Below, in pieces: positions 8,847-18,402 of a stretch of DNA of 64,000 bases; position 1 is the stretch's first letter; each line of letters opens with the position of its first letter. The DNA is from Salipaludibacillus sp. CUR1 (GTDB taxonomy: Bacteria > Bacillota > Bacilli > Bacillales > Salisediminibacteriaceae). The position numbers and the translations under genes are program-made. The stretch spans positions 62,001-126,000 of the forward strand of contig NZ_JAIWPE010000064.1 in the NCBI RefSeq assembly GCF_021028955.1. Direction: 5' to 3'. Below the pieces are notes generated by a model that did not search any database, had not been told where the DNA came from, and saw only the letters and a program-made list of their open reading frames with translations.

Positions 8847-9668
8847 ATGCAATCTAGAATTTTTCGTCTTACGATTATTTTTATTTCCTCAATTGTAGTC
8901 GCTTTTGCGTTTAACTTTTTCCTTCTTCCCCACGAAGTACTTACCGGTGGGGTAACAGGGCTTGCGATGGTATTTGGCCTTATGACTCCGGTCAATACCG
9001 GTTACTGGATTGTCCTGTTAAATATTCCGATCTTAATTTTAGGTTGGATGAAACTGGGGAAAGAGTTCATCGGAAACAGTGTCTTTTCTGTGGTGGTAAC
9101 GTCTATTGCTTTAATTTATATTCCAATAATTGAAGTTACACAGGATGCCTTGCTATCTGCTGTATTCGGCGGCGTTATTGCCGGGGCGGCTATCGGGGTC
9201 ATCATCCGCTTTTACAGTTCCACCGGAGGATTTGATGTAGTCAGTCTTGTCCTGATAAAAAAATGGGACGTGCCTTTAGGAGGGCTTATTTTTGCCCTTA
9301 ACAGTATTGTCGTTTTTATTTCAGGTTTTTTCTTCGCCTGGGAACTCGCGCTCTATACGATGCTTTCTATTTATATAACAGGGTTAGTTATTGACCGGGT
9401 GCACACCCGCCACATTAAACTAAGCTTAATGGTAGTGACAAGCAAAGGAGATGAGCTTAAAAAAGAACTCCTTGCGAATTTAGTCCGGGGGATTACGGTT
9501 ATTGAAGGACAGGGAGCGTATTCCGGAGAAAGAAAGAAAGTCCTTTACACAGTCATTACCCGTTATGAACTGGCAATTATCAGGCCGATATTAAAAGAGA
9601 TTGATCCGCAGGCGTTTGTCAGTGTCAGTGAAAGCATGGAAGTTATGGGAAACTTCAGGAGGGACTGA
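8847..9668 (+). CDS. YitT family membrane protein (DUF161/DUF2179)
   Basis: A 273-aa protein with five to six predicted membrane helices in the first 190 residues. A cytosolic C-terminal DUF2179 domain follows (about 200-270), with MVVTSKGDELKKELL and TVIEGQGAYSGERKKVLYTVI. These are hallmarks of the YitT/YqfU/YvjA paralogue group, whose role is unknown. An open frame extends upstream to GTG 8805, but the likely start is ATG 8847 (MQSRIFRLTIIF). This gives a conventional membrane N-terminus and has a GGGG-containing ribosome-binding site. It converges with the DUF4129 gene, with a 6-bp gap. Confidence 0.88.
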   Translation: MQSRIFRLTIIFISSIVVAFAFNFFLLPHEVLTGGVTGLAMVFGLMTPVNTGYWIVLLNIPILILGWMKLGKEFIGNSVFSVVVTSIALIYIPIIEVTQDALLSAVFGGVIAGAAIGVIIRFYSSTGGFDVVSLVLIKKWDVPLGGLIFALNSIVVFISGFFFAWELALYTMLSIYITGLVIDRVHTRHIKLSLMVVTSKGDELKKELLANLVRGITVIEGQGAYSGERKKVLYTVITRYELAIIRPILKEIDPQAFVSVSESMEVMGNFRRD

Positions 9669-9674
9669 AGTTTC

Positions 9675-10826
9675 CTATTTCCCTGCTGTCCGTTTCATTT
9701 TTTTTACAGCCTTCCGGTATGCACGAACCTCATCTTTTGCAGGCAGCTTTTCTCCGTATCTCACATCATTATAGATACTAAGCACTTTTCCCTTTACCTC
9801 CTCAGTTTCAGGCAGGCTGTTAAACCATTCCTCTGCCGTCTCAGAAGACTTTCTTGGGTAACCTGCTTTTGCGTATATTTTTTGTAAGGTTAAAAACAGT
9901 TTTCTTACTTCATGGGCCGGTTTTCCACTCCGCTTACGTGACCGACTCAACAGTGAGCGTCTTTCTTTATGTGATAGAACCTCTCCTTCTTTTATTACCT
10001 CATTATTCCAGGCATTCTCTTTCTTTTTTCTAATAATTATTATAAGAAGAATTGTAAGGAACACTAAACCGATTAACCAACCAGCTGCAGAATAAAAATC
10101 AGCAGAAAAGGTTTGTTCCTGTTCAGATAAATCAAGCGGCTGACTTTGCCCTGTCTCTGACGGCGCTTCTCCAGGCGGAGCCATAGTGATATATTCTGAT
10201 AAATCCAGAAAATTAATAAGAGGCGATACGATAGTTGCAGCGGCCAGGACAATATAATAAATCCCCACATGAAGAACGTGTAAGACATACGGGTAAATAG
10301 CCACCGTTATTGCCGTCAAGCCGCACCCGGCAACAATAACAGCAGAGGATGAGAGAAAAGCCTTCCATTGCTCCTTTGTCTTATTGGCAGAAGCCTTTGC
10401 CACCGAAAAAAGCTTAAGCAGTAAAACGAGTAACAGCTGAAAGCTTATAAGCGCGGCTATTTGGTTTGATTGATAAATTAAATAGTAGGGTATTCCAATG
10501 AGAAGCGTGCCGATAAATAGTCTGATCTCTGATTCGGTACTTTGTCTAACAACTGAAGTACGCCAAAAAAGTATAATAGCTGTGAGTCCTGAAATAAACA
10601 GTGTAAAGCCTGCCATCCAGCCCAGGCCGGCAACTGCGGGGATAGAAGAGCCTGCAGGGAGCAGGAAAAACTTTCTTTTAAGCAGCCATTGATTAAGAAA
10701 TGTGCCGGTAATAATAAGCCCAAATAAAACGCTGCTTTCATAGCCTTGTAACTGGTGGACAGGAAAAAACAGAAGATATAACAAAAACATTTCCGCAGCA
10801 TATTTGCCCCACCTATTTGCCTTCAT
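9675..10826 (-). CDS. Membrane protein with C-terminal DUF4129, no transglutaminase core
   Basis: A 383-aa protein, third gene of a MoxR-DUF58-DUF4129 operon. It has about six membrane helices in residues 10-175, a further helix near 245-265, and a cytosolic tail with a DUF4129-like region (about 290-375: VRKLFLTLQKIYAKAGYPRK, then ETAEEWFNSLP). The B. subtilis counterpart YebA is roughly twice as long and carries a transglutaminase-like domain between the membrane part and DUF4129. That domain is absent here. The start (ATG 10826) overlaps the end of the DUF58 gene by 14 nt, implying translational coupling. Function is probably envelope-related and is unproven. Confidence 0.75.
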   Translation of the reverse strand: MKANRWGKYAAEMFLLYLLFFPVHQLQGYESSVLFGLIITGTFLNQWLLKRKFFLLPAGSSIPAVAGLGWMAGFTLFISGLTAIILFWRTSVVRQSTESEIRLFIGTLLIGIPYYLIYQSNQIAALISFQLLLVLLLKLFSVAKASANKTKEQWKAFLSSSAVIVAGCGLTAITVAIYPYVLHVLHVGIYYIVLAAATIVSPLINFLDLSEYITMAPPGEAPSETGQSQPLDLSEQEQTFSADFYSAAGWLIGLVFLTILLIIIIRKKKENAWNNEVIKEGEVLSHKERRSLLSRSRKRSGKPAHEVRKLFLTLQKIYAKAGYPRKSSETAEEWFNSLPETEEVKGKVLSIYNDVRYGEKLPAKDEVRAYRKAVKKMKRTAGK

Positions 10827-12054
10827 TTCTATTCTCCTTCACTGGTTTTTCAAGAGGGCCAGTATTAAATGGAACGATATGTACTGAAGAACCTTGTTTT
10901 TCCAGGTGAGCAATTTGATTTTCCATCGTCTCTGTAACGTACCCAAGCTGGAAAACCACCGGATGATACCGGTATTCTCTTATAAGAAAAGACAGAGGAA
11001 TTTCAGGATGGATCGTCATGCTGAGCCTGCGGACTCTTGCCAGGATCTCTAAAGCTTTCGATAAATGCTCTCTCCCTTCACCGGCTTTCAGATGCAGTCC
11101 GTAGTCTGATCGGGGAGTCGTCTGGTTAAGGATTAATTCAAACGGTGTGTTTTTTTCTGTAGCTTTAAGGCATAAAAAGGCTGCATGACTTAATATATTT
11201 TCAATATTTTCATTTACAAAAGAACCTGCGTAATAATCATTTAAATTAGTGACAATTGTCCAATTAGGCTCGTTTTTTTTCTCATACTCTTTTGTAAACC
11301 ATTCACCGCTCTTTGCACTCAGTTTCCAATGGATCCGGTTAAGCGGGTCTCCATATTCATAAGGTCTGTTGTTTCGAACGAGGGCATCTTCATTAAATGC
11401 CAACAAGGCCCGCGCGTGGTTGTCTCCATGAGAGATATCTTGTTCCCGGTAAACAGTCTCTGTTATACGCGGATACACAATCATCTGGCTGGAAAGGCTC
11501 TGCTCTGCGTAAAGTTTAATATAATTCAGGTGAAAAAGATCGTATAAAGTAATTTCCAGATGGCTGCACAGCACCGGACCTCGTTTTATACCTTTTAATT
11601 CAACCTCGTAAATGAATTGAGAAAACCCCTGTAACTGAAAGGAGATCTCGTTTATTTCCTCCGGAGAAGACCACTTTCCGTCCTGGAGAATTTCAACTGC
11701 TTTTTCCGGGTCGTTGACCTTAATTTGGCAGCTGGCTGATAAAACAGGAATGACCCGCTGGTTTTTAAATATTATGGAAAGTTTATTATCGGTGCCTGGG
11801 AAAATTCTATGGTCTTTAAATGCAGAACCCCAAACCAGGGTTCGGCATAAATAAGTTAAATATAAGCGGTTCAATAATGCCATCAGCAGAAAAAAAACAG
11901 TTAGCGAGGCGATGAAAGAGTCCCGTGTAACTAGCGTAACGACCACCATAAAAAACAAAAGAAAGTAAAAAATAACTTGGACAGAATCCCGGTAAATCAC
12001 AGCATATACGTGCTTCGAATCATAGGATTGCAAGTTGGCAGAATGAACTTTCAC
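10813..12054 (-). CDS. DUF58 domain protein
   Basis: A 413-aa protein with two N-terminal membrane helices (about 27-60), an extracytosolic beta-rich segment, and the DUF58 signature RPYEYGDPLNRIHWKLSAKS (about 232-251). DUF58 proteins pair with MoxR ATPases and have a von Willebrand A-like fold. It starts with GTG at 12054, overlapping the MoxR stop by 4 nt (GTGA), so the two are tightly coupled. In B. subtilis the corresponding gene is yeaD. The precise role, possibly protein-complex assembly at the envelope, is inferred from the family. Confidence 0.85.
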   Translation of the reverse strand: MKVHSANLQSYDSKHVYAVIYRDSVQVIFYFLLFFMVVVTLVTRDSFIASLTVFFLLMALLNRLYLTYLCRTLVWGSAFKDHRIFPGTDNKLSIIFKNQRVIPVLSASCQIKVNDPEKAVEILQDGKWSSPEEINEISFQLQGFSQFIYEVELKGIKRGPVLCSHLEITLYDLFHLNYIKLYAEQSLSSQMIVYPRITETVYREQDISHGDNHARALLAFNEDALVRNNRPYEYGDPLNRIHWKLSAKSGEWFTKEYEKKNEPNWTIVTNLNDYYAGSFVNENIENILSHAAFLCLKATEKNTPFELILNQTTPRSDYGLHLKAGEGREHLSKALEILARVRRLSMTIHPEIPLSFLIREYRYHPVVFQLGYVTETMENQIAHLEKQGSSVHIVPFNTGPLEKPVKENRNEGK

Positions 12055-13007
12055 TGAGTTTCAAATCCTTCCTCCACCGGGACGGGTATATCATGAAGCA
12101 CCTGTTCGATCACACTTATCTTTGTTTTTTTCATAGAGCCTTCAAGTGTTAAAACGAGCCTGTGGGAAAGCACATTTGGAGCGAGCGACTTAATTTCTTC
12201 CGGGCTGACAAATGTTTTGCCCCGAATATAAGCCAGAGCCTGGCCTGCTTTCATTAACGCCAGTGTCCCCCGCGGGCTGACACCTGCAGTAACGTCAGGT
12301 GACATACGGGTTGCTTCTACCAGCTGCAAAATATAAGTTTCCGTCGGTTCATTGACTGATACTTGTTCAACCTCTTTTTTCATTTTCTTAATCTGATCAA
12401 TCGTCGAAACTGGTGCGGTAATTTCTTTTTCCCGCTCATGTTTATATGTCTGGATCATTTTTCTTTCTTCCTCAAATGCAGGATATCCCATTTTCACAGT
12501 CAGCAGAAAACGGTCAAGCTGGGCTTCGGGGAGAGGGAAGTTACCTTGCCGGTACTCGACAGGGTTTTGAGTAGCCATCACCATAAAAGGCTCTGGCAGC
12601 TTGAGTGCAGAACCATCGATAGTCACTTGGTTTTCTTCCATTACTTCAAGCAAACTGGCCTGGGAACGGGGAGTGGCTCTGTTGATTTCATCTGCAAGGA
12701 GAATATTAGTCATTACCGGTCCTTCACGAAGCTCGAATTCAGCTGTTTTCTGGTTAAAATAATGAAAGCCTGTGACATCAGTTGGCATAAGGTCAGGCGT
12801 AAACTGTATACGCCTGAAAGAGCCGTTTATCAGTCTGCTGAAAGATTTAGCAAGCTTAGTTTTTCCTGTTCCTGGAACATCTTCCAAAAGTACATGCCCG
12901 CCGCAAAGCAAAGCGGTTTGGAGCATTTCAGTCACATGTGACTTACCTATAATGACTTCATCAACAGCTTTCCGCATATTTTGTAAAATAGTTGTATTTT
13001 CTAGCAT
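12051..13007 (-). CDS. MoxR family AAA+ ATPase
   Basis: A 318-aa cytosolic AAA+ ATPase. Walker A is EDVPGTGKTKLAKSF (about 42-56) and Walker B is ILLADEINRATPRSQ (about 107-121). Sensor 1 is MVMATQNPVEYRQG, followed by the C-terminal lid (SPRGTLALMKAGQALAYIRG). MoxR ATPases act as chaperones that mature or activate partner complexes, commonly with DUF58/VWA proteins as encoded directly downstream. First gene of the three-gene minus-strand operon; an AAGGAG-like site precedes ATG 13007. Confidence 0.92.
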   Translation of the reverse strand: MLENTTILQNMRKAVDEVIIGKSHVTEMLQTALLCGGHVLLEDVPGTGKTKLAKSFSRLINGSFRRIQFTPDLMPTDVTGFHYFNQKTAEFELREGPVMTNILLADEINRATPRSQASLLEVMEENQVTIDGSALKLPEPFMVMATQNPVEYRQGNFPLPEAQLDRFLLTVKMGYPAFEEERKMIQTYKHEREKEITAPVSTIDQIKKMKKEVEQVSVNEPTETYILQLVEATRMSPDVTAGVSPRGTLALMKAGQALAYIRGKTFVSPEEIKSLAPNVLSHRLVLTLEGSMKKTKISVIEQVLHDIPVPVEEGFETQ

Positions 13008-13142
13008 AATTGACTCCTTGTGATCAAACTATTCTGAAAATTAATATCCTTATTATAGCATATCTGGAAGCTGACCAATTTTGTGACTTTGAATTCTTAA
13101 AATGGAAATAAATTTTATCCAATATTAGAAGAAAAGAAAAGA

Positions 13143-13164
13143 CCTTGAAGTAAAGACTTCAAGG
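13143..13164 (-). terminator. Terminator of sspI
   Basis: CCTTGAAGT / ACTTCAAGG with a 4-nt loop. On the minus strand it is followed by a TCTTTTCTTTTCTT tail. Confidence 0.85.
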
Positions 13165-13179
13165 CGGGTGATAGCCGGT

Positions 13180-13392
13180 TTATTGCAATCCCTTTGAAAT
13201 ACGTTCAGTTATAGACTGTTTTTCTTCCTCGCTTGCTTCTTTCCAGAAGACTTCCATTAATACTCCTAATCCAGGCAGCATTTTTTCTTCTCCGCTTTGA
13301 ATCGCATCAACGATCGTAGCCTCTACATCTTGTTGGCTGCTTCCTGAGACATTTTGTAAGATAGCCCCGCGCAAATTAAAGTTAGTAGTCAT
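13180..13392 (-). CDS. sspI: Small acid-soluble spore protein I
   Basis: A 70-aa protein beginning [20 protein letters not shown], matching SspI in length and sequence type and in position next to ysgA. Minor SASPs are made in the forespore late in sporulation and packed in the spore core; SspI is not one of the alpha/beta DNA-binding SASPs. An AAAGGAGA-type ribosome-binding site lies just before the start. Its own terminator follows. Confidence 0.93.
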   Translation of the reverse strand: MTTNFNLRGAILQNVSGSSQQDVEATIVDAIQSGEEKMLPGLGVLMEVFWKEASEEEKQSITERISKGLQ

Positions 13393-13551
13393 TTTACATT
13401 TCTCCTTTTTTAATTTATAGAGAATTAAATCGTTTTGATTTGTTAATTCTGTTATAGTATGGATAAAACCTGTAATGAATATGTAACCTGAAAGTTTCAG
13501 GATGCTTTTGTTCCACCCCCCAAGTTCTGAAATGAAAGGAAAGAAGTTTTT

Positions 13552-14307
13552 ATGGAAATTATTGAGTCAGCTCAAAACGCAAAAATTAAAGCATGGAAAA
13601 AACTTCATACTAAAAAAGAAAGAGATAAATCAGGTCTTTTCTTGATTGAAGGAAAACATTTAATTGAAGAAGCGTTAAAATCCCAGTTAAGCATAAAGGA
13701 CTTAGTCATCCAGGAAGGGCGGCAAATGCCTGAAGAGTGGAATGTCAAAGAGCTTACAAAAGTCTATGTCACAGACCGGGTGATGAAAGAATTAACAGAA
13801 ACGGAAACACCCCAGGGAATTTTAGCAGTCTGTGAACAGCCTGAGAAAGAAAACCTTCCTTTGGATGACGGGAAATACTTATTTATAGATGCTGTACAGG
13901 ATCCTGGAAATTTAGGGGCGATGATCCGTACAGCTGACGCTGCAGGGATGTCGGGAGTTGTTCTTGGTCAGGGAACAGCCGACCCTTACAATGGGAAAGT
14001 GATTCGTTCAACTCAAGGATCACTGTTTCATTTGCCGATTCAAAAAATGAATCTTGAAGAAGCAGTGGAAATCTGTAAAGAAAACAAACTGCCTGTGTTT
14101 GGAACCAGCTTAAAAGGCAGTACCTACACAGCTATTCAGCCCCAGAAGAAGTTTGCACTCATTGTCGGTAATGAAGGCAGTGGAGTAAATCCCGAACTGC
14201 TTGAACAGACAGACCAGAACTTGTATATTCCTATCTTTGGCGAGGCAGAATCATTAAATGTAGCCATTGCGACAGGAATATTACTGTACCATTTAAGAGA
14301 AGATTAA
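13552..14307 (+). CDS. ysgA: TrmH/SpoU family RNA 2'-O-methyltransferase (YsgA-like)
   Basis: A 251-aa SPOUT enzyme. The N-terminal SpoU substrate-binding domain (about 3-90) recognises RNA. The C-terminal knotted AdoMet domain has all three motifs: motif 1 [16 protein letters not shown] (about 119-134), motif 2 IVGNEGSGV (about 204-212) and motif 3 [17 protein letters not shown] (about 225-241). It transfers methyl to a ribose 2'-OH of tRNA or rRNA; the exact target is unknown for this member. It lies between sspI and pheS as in B. subtilis. Confidence 0.9.
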   Translation: MEIIESAQNAKIKAWKKLHTKKERDKSGLFLIEGKHLIEEALKSQLSIKDLVIQEGRQMPEEWNVKELTKVYVTDRVMKELTETETPQGILAVCEQPEKENLPLDDGKYLFIDAVQDPGNLGAMIRTADAAGMSGVVLGQGTADPYNGKVIRSTQGSLFHLPIQKMNLEEAVEICKENKLPVFGTSLKGSTYTAIQPQKKFALIVGNEGSGVNPELLEQTDQNLYIPIFGEAESLNVAIATGILLYHLRED

Positions 14308-14315
14308 AATTCCGT

Positions 14316-14344
14316 TTGCGAAATTGCTATAAACCTTATATAAT
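14316..14344 (+). promoter_or_regulatory. SigA-type promoter of the pheST T-box transcript
   Basis: TTGCGA (14316-14321), a 17-nt spacer and a perfect TATAAT (14339-14344), just after ysgA. Confidence 0.7.
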
Positions 14345-14364
14345 ATTCAACATATATGACTTGA

Positions 14365-14622
14365 AAAGACAGCGATGGAGAGTAGTACGTCGATTTTCAT
14401 CCCATTTAGGGAGGAAGTGCCGCAGACTGGAAGCACTTCTATGGGACAACGGCCGAATTCACTCCTGAGTCGACACCGGAATAGGGCACTCCCCGAAAAG
14501 GTGATCCGGCAGGAAGGCCGTTATCTTCTTAAATGAGTGAATCCGCCAGTTGAATTCCGGCGTATTAACAAGGGTGGTACCGCGAGCCTTCGTCCCTTAC
14601 CCAAGGGGGGAGGCTCTTTTTG
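14365..14622 (+). promoter_or_regulatory. T-box leader (tRNA-Phe) of pheST
   Basis: The canonical T-box AAGGGTGGTACCGCGAGC lies around 14570-14587. It is followed by a GAGCCTTCGTCCCTT / AAGGGGGGAGGCTC terminator with a T-run. The specifier appears to be TTC (Phe) at 14458-14460. It is followed by A and CTCCT, which can pair with GGAG near the start of stem I (GATGGAGAGTAG). Uncharged tRNA-Phe should allow readthrough into pheS. Confidence 0.92.
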
Positions 14623-14659
14623 TTTGCCTCAAATATACACTAGTTAGAGGAGGAGAATT

Positions 14660-15694
14660 ATGTTAGACCGTCTACAGGAGCTTCATGATGAAGCCATGAA
14701 AAAAGTTGCTGAATCAGAGGACTTAAATGATTTAAAAGAAGTGCGCATTGCCTATTTAGGAAAGAAAGGACCAATTACCGAAGTCATGAAGGGAATGGGC
14801 AAACTTTCTGCTGAGGAACGCCCAAAAGTAGGACAGAAAGCGAACGAAGTAAGGGAATCTGTAAAAAGTTATATTGAAGAAAAAGAAAAAGCCTTTGAAG
14901 AAGCGGCTATGCTTGAAAAGTTAAAAAAAGAAAGTATCGACGTGACGCTGCCTGGCCGTCCTGTTCCCAAAGGGAGCCGCCATCCGTTAACCTCCGTTGT
15001 TGAAACAATTGAAGACGTATTTATCGGTATGGGCTTTAACGTAGCAGAAGGTCCAGAAGTTGAAACAGATTATTATAATTTTGAGTCGCTTAACCTGCCT
15101 AAACATCATCCGGCAAGGGATATGCAGGACACTTTTTTCATCACTTCAGACCTTTTGTTAAGAACGCAGACGTCTCCGGTTCAGACACGAACGATGGAAA
15201 AACATGAAGGCCAGGGTCCTGTGAAAATCGTTTGTCCAGGGAAAGTGTACAGACGTGATGAAGATGATGCGACCCACTCGCACCAGTTTATGCAAATAGA
15301 AGGTCTTGTCGTTGATGAAGGAATCCGTATGAGTGACTTAAAAGGAATTTTTGCTACATTTGTTAAACAATATTTTGGAGAAGAGCGGGACATTCGTCTC
15401 CGTCCAAGCTTTTTCCCTTTTACCGAGCCATCGGCCGAACTTGATATTTCCTGTGCAATGTGCGGAGGAAAAGGTTGCCGGACATGTAAACAAACTGGAT
15501 GGATTGAAGTGCTGGGAGCCGGAATGGTGCACCCGAATGTACTTAAAATGGGCGGATTTGATCCGGACAAATATTCAGGGTTCGCTTTTGGTATGGGGGT
15601 AGAACGGTTTGCCATGCTGAAATACGGAATTGACGATATTCGTCATTTCTATACGAATGATAAACGGTTTTTAACCCAGTTTACCCGCGTTTAA
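14660..15694 (+). CDS. pheS: Phenylalanyl-tRNA synthetase alpha subunit
   Basis: A 344-aa class II synthetase subunit and half of the (alpha-beta)2 PheRS. An N-terminal coiled-coil region (about 1-85) contacts tRNA. The catalytic domain has motif 2 around [20 protein letters not shown] (about 197-216) and motif 3 [15 protein letters not shown] (about 307-321). [18 protein letters not shown] segment (about 266-282) is a Cys-rich insert common in the family. AGAGGAGG precedes ATG 14660. It is followed by pheT after 42 nt. Confidence 0.98.
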   Translation: MLDRLQELHDEAMKKVAESEDLNDLKEVRIAYLGKKGPITEVMKGMGKLSAEERPKVGQKANEVRESVKSYIEEKEKAFEEAAMLEKLKKESIDVTLPGRPVPKGSRHPLTSVVETIEDVFIGMGFNVAEGPEVETDYYNFESLNLPKHHPARDMQDTFFITSDLLLRTQTSPVQTRTMEKHEGQGPVKIVCPGKVYRRDEDDATHSHQFMQIEGLVVDEGIRMSDLKGIFATFVKQYFGEERDIRLRPSFFPFTEPSAELDISCAMCGGKGCRTCKQTGWIEVLGAGMVHPNVLKMGGFDPDKYSGFAFGMGVERFAMLKYGIDDIRHFYTNDKRFLTQFTRV

Positions 15695-15736
15695 TAAAAC
15701 TGAGAGGGATCAAAGCAATCTAAAGGAGGAAATGAA

Positions 15737-18157
15737 GTGTTAGTTTCATATAAATGGCTGAAAGAATATGTAAACCTGGATGATTTGACACCGGCTGAGG
15801 TTGCCGAAAAATTGACAAGGAGCGGGGTAGAAGTAGATGCTGTTCACTCGTTAAGTGATGGTATTACCAACCTTGTTGTCGGTAAAGTTATGAAATGTGA
15901 AAAGCATCCCCAAGCTGATAAACTGAATCTATGCCAGGTAGATGTTGGAGAAAGTGATCCAGTTCAGATTGTCTGCGGGGCCAGTAACGTTGGAGAAGGG
16001 CAATTTGTAGCTGTAGCAAGAGTTGGCGCACGCCTCCCTGGAGGAATGAAGATCAAACGGGCAAAACTTCGAGGAGAGGTTTCAGAAGGAATGATTTGCT
16101 CTTTACAGGAACTGGGATTCGAAGGGAAAGTCGTTCCGAAGAAATATAGTGAAGGTATCTTTAATTTCCCACAGGAAATGACTGCTGGAGAAGATGCAAT
16201 GGCACCGCTTGGTCTGGATGATACCGTTCTCGAACTGGACTTAACTCCTAACCGTTCCGACTGCTTAAGTATGATTGGGGTAGCTTATGAAGTAGCAGCT
16301 ATTCTGGGACGGGAGGTTAACGTTCCAGAGCCTGCCATTGTAGCCTCTAAAGAAAAAGCGAGCGATTATATTTCAGTTAAAGTCGAGGCTTCCGGGGATA
16401 ACCCTTATTATGGGGCAAATGTTATAAGAGGACTTCAAATAAGTGAATCACCCCTTTGGCTGCAGACTGCGCTGATGGCAGCAGGAGTAAGGCCTGTTAA
16501 TAACGTGGTGGACGTCACTAATTATGTCCTTCTCGAGTACGGGCAGCCCCTCCATGCTTTTGACCTGGACAGGTTTGGGTCTGAGGAAGTTGTAGTCAGA
16601 CGGGCGGCTGACGGAGAAAAAATTGTAACCCTTGATGATATAGAAAGAACATTGTCAGGCGACCACCTTGTGATTACAAATGGAAATGACCCTGTAGCTC
16701 TTGCTGGGGTGATGGGAGGAGCGACTTCTGAAGTTGAGACTGAGTCAGTAAATATTTTACTGGAGGCCGCTTATTTCAGCCCTGCTTCTGTCAGAAAAGC
16801 TTCCCGTGACCTGGGATTGCGCAGTGACTCAAGTGTACGCTTCGAAAAAGGTGTGGATCCTAACAGCGTAGCCGAAGCAGGAGCAAGGGCAGCTTCACTG
16901 ATTCAACAGCTTTCCGGGGGAGAAATCCTTGAAGGACCAGTTGAATTTGATGAGTTAAATAAGAATGAAAAAGAAGTAAGGATTAGTTTAAATAAAATTA
17001 ACAGTGTCCTTGGCACGCATATGACTGCCGAAGAAGTATCTCAAATTTTTGATCAGCTTCAGTTTGGGATTGATGAGAAGGACGGCGAGTTTTCTGTGAC
17101 AGTTCCTACAAGACGCCAGGATATCTCTATTGAAGCAGACCTTGTTGAAGAGGCAGCACGCCTTTACGGTTATGATAATATTCCGGTAACTTTGCCTAAC
17201 ACCCCTTCTACCCCGGGAGGCCTTACAGCTGAACAGCTGAAAAAAAGAAAAGCCCGCCGGTTTCTTGAAGGAGCAGGCATGCTTGAAGCGGTAAACTATT
17301 CATTAACAACAGCAGATAAAGAAGCGTATTTTAAAGAAGAGTCTAAAAGCCGTGTAAAAGTTGCCTTACCTATGAGTGAAGAAAGAAGCGCTTTACGGAC
17401 AACACTGATTCCTCACTTGCTGGATGATTTGAGCTATAATAAAAACCGAAACATTTATAATGTGCATCTTTATGAAATGGGGACTGTCTTCCATACAGAG
17501 GAAGAGACAGTAACCGTCCAGCCTGATGAAAAAACATTTTTGGCCGGTGCGCTGATGGGATTATGGCAGGAACACAGCTGGCAAGGTGAGAAAAAACCTG
17601 CAGACTTTTTCGTATTAAAAGGAATTGTAGAGGGGCTTTTGAAAGAATTAAATATTACTGGTGAAATCCGTTTCGTACAGTCAGAAAAAAAAGGCCTTCA
17701 CCCTGGCCGAACTGCCTCCCTTTATATTGACGGAACTGAAGCCGGTGTTCTCGGCCAGCTTCACCCTGCCGCAGCGAAAGAGTGGTCGCTTCCTGAAACA
17801 TATGTTTTTGAACTGGATCTCAGTATTCTTATGAGCTTCCCGGCAGAAGCTGTCCGTTATGAAGCGATCCCGCGCTATCCTGGGATGGACAGGGATATAG
17901 CTCTGGTAGTAGATGAAGATATAAAAGCAGAAGAACTGGAAAAAGTAATTGTGGCCCATGGAGGCAGCCTTTTAAGTACAGTGTCTGTTTTTGACTTATA
18001 TCAAGGGGAAAACCTTGAAGCTGGGAAAAAGTCTCTCGCATTTTCTCTTCGGTACCAGAACCGTGAAAAAACGTTGACAGAGGAAGAAATAACTGAAGTC
18101 CATACAAAAGTCCTTCAAGCTTTAGAAGAAAAACTTGGCGCCAAACTGCGTGCCTGA
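15737..18157 (+). CDS. pheT: Phenylalanyl-tRNA synthetase beta subunit
   Basis: An 806-aa protein of full family length. In order: tRNA-binding OB fold (about 40-150), B3/B4 editing domain (about 215-385), B5 domain (about 405-480), a catalytic-like core, and the C-terminal FDX-ACB anticodon-binding domain (about 712-805, from YEAIPRYPGMDRDIALVVD). It starts with GTG at 15737 after the Shine-Dalgarno AAAGGAGG. It forms PheRS with PheS and edits mischarged Tyr. Co-transcribed with pheS under the T-box. Confidence 0.98.
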   Translation: MLVSYKWLKEYVNLDDLTPAEVAEKLTRSGVEVDAVHSLSDGITNLVVGKVMKCEKHPQADKLNLCQVDVGESDPVQIVCGASNVGEGQFVAVARVGARLPGGMKIKRAKLRGEVSEGMICSLQELGFEGKVVPKKYSEGIFNFPQEMTAGEDAMAPLGLDDTVLELDLTPNRSDCLSMIGVAYEVAAILGREVNVPEPAIVASKEKASDYISVKVEASGDNPYYGANVIRGLQISESPLWLQTALMAAGVRPVNNVVDVTNYVLLEYGQPLHAFDLDRFGSEEVVVRRAADGEKIVTLDDIERTLSGDHLVITNGNDPVALAGVMGGATSEVETESVNILLEAAYFSPASVRKASRDLGLRSDSSVRFEKGVDPNSVAEAGARAASLIQQLSGGEILEGPVEFDELNKNEKEVRISLNKINSVLGTHMTAEEVSQIFDQLQFGIDEKDGEFSVTVPTRRQDISIEADLVEEAARLYGYDNIPVTLPNTPSTPGGLTAEQLKKRKARRFLEGAGMLEAVNYSLTTADKEAYFKEESKSRVKVALPMSEERSALRTTLIPHLLDDLSYNKNRNIYNVHLYEMGTVFHTEEETVTVQPDEKTFLAGALMGLWQEHSWQGEKKPADFFVLKGIVEGLLKELNITGEIRFVQSEKKGLHPGRTASLYIDGTEAGVLGQLHPAAAKEWSLPETYVFELDLSILMSFPAEAVRYEAIPRYPGMDRDIALVVDEDIKAEELEKVIVAHGGSLLSTVSVFDLYQGENLEAGKKSLAFSLRYQNREKTLTEEEITEVHTKVLQALEEKLGAKLRA

Positions 18158-18179
18158 TCCTTAAGAGCGGGGATAAAAT

Positions 18180-18282
18180 TTGTTACCTTAAAATAATAGG
18201 ACCCTTAAAGAGATCCGGACAAAATAAGCATATTTTGTCCGGATGTTCTTTTTGGTATAAGCAGTGATTTCAGTCTGCCAGG
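18180..18282 (+). repeat. Dispersed repeat/terminator element, copy A
   Basis: The hairpin ATCCGGACAAAATA / TATTTTGTCCGGAT (18213-18244) has a 4-nt loop and a GTTCTTTTT tail. It is followed by the shared trailer AAGCAGTGATTTCAGTC and later a GAGCTTGTCTTTAACTAATT block. It lies 55 nt after pheT and is probably its terminator. The family is described in the findings. Confidence 0.8.
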
Positions 18283-18402
18283 CGCACGTTTTTTAAAGAG
18301 CTTGTCTTTAACTAATTTAAAATTCATGCTATTGGACGGTTGCAACGCTCACTCATTTTTACGACAATAAAGAGAGACCCAGATTAAGGAAGGAACAGAT
18401 AT

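Noticed and set aside
12363-12941. 192-codon plus-strand frame opposite the moxR gene
   Set aside because: It is antisense to a well-supported AAA+ ATPase, has no ribosome-binding site, and its composition is that of a shadow frame.
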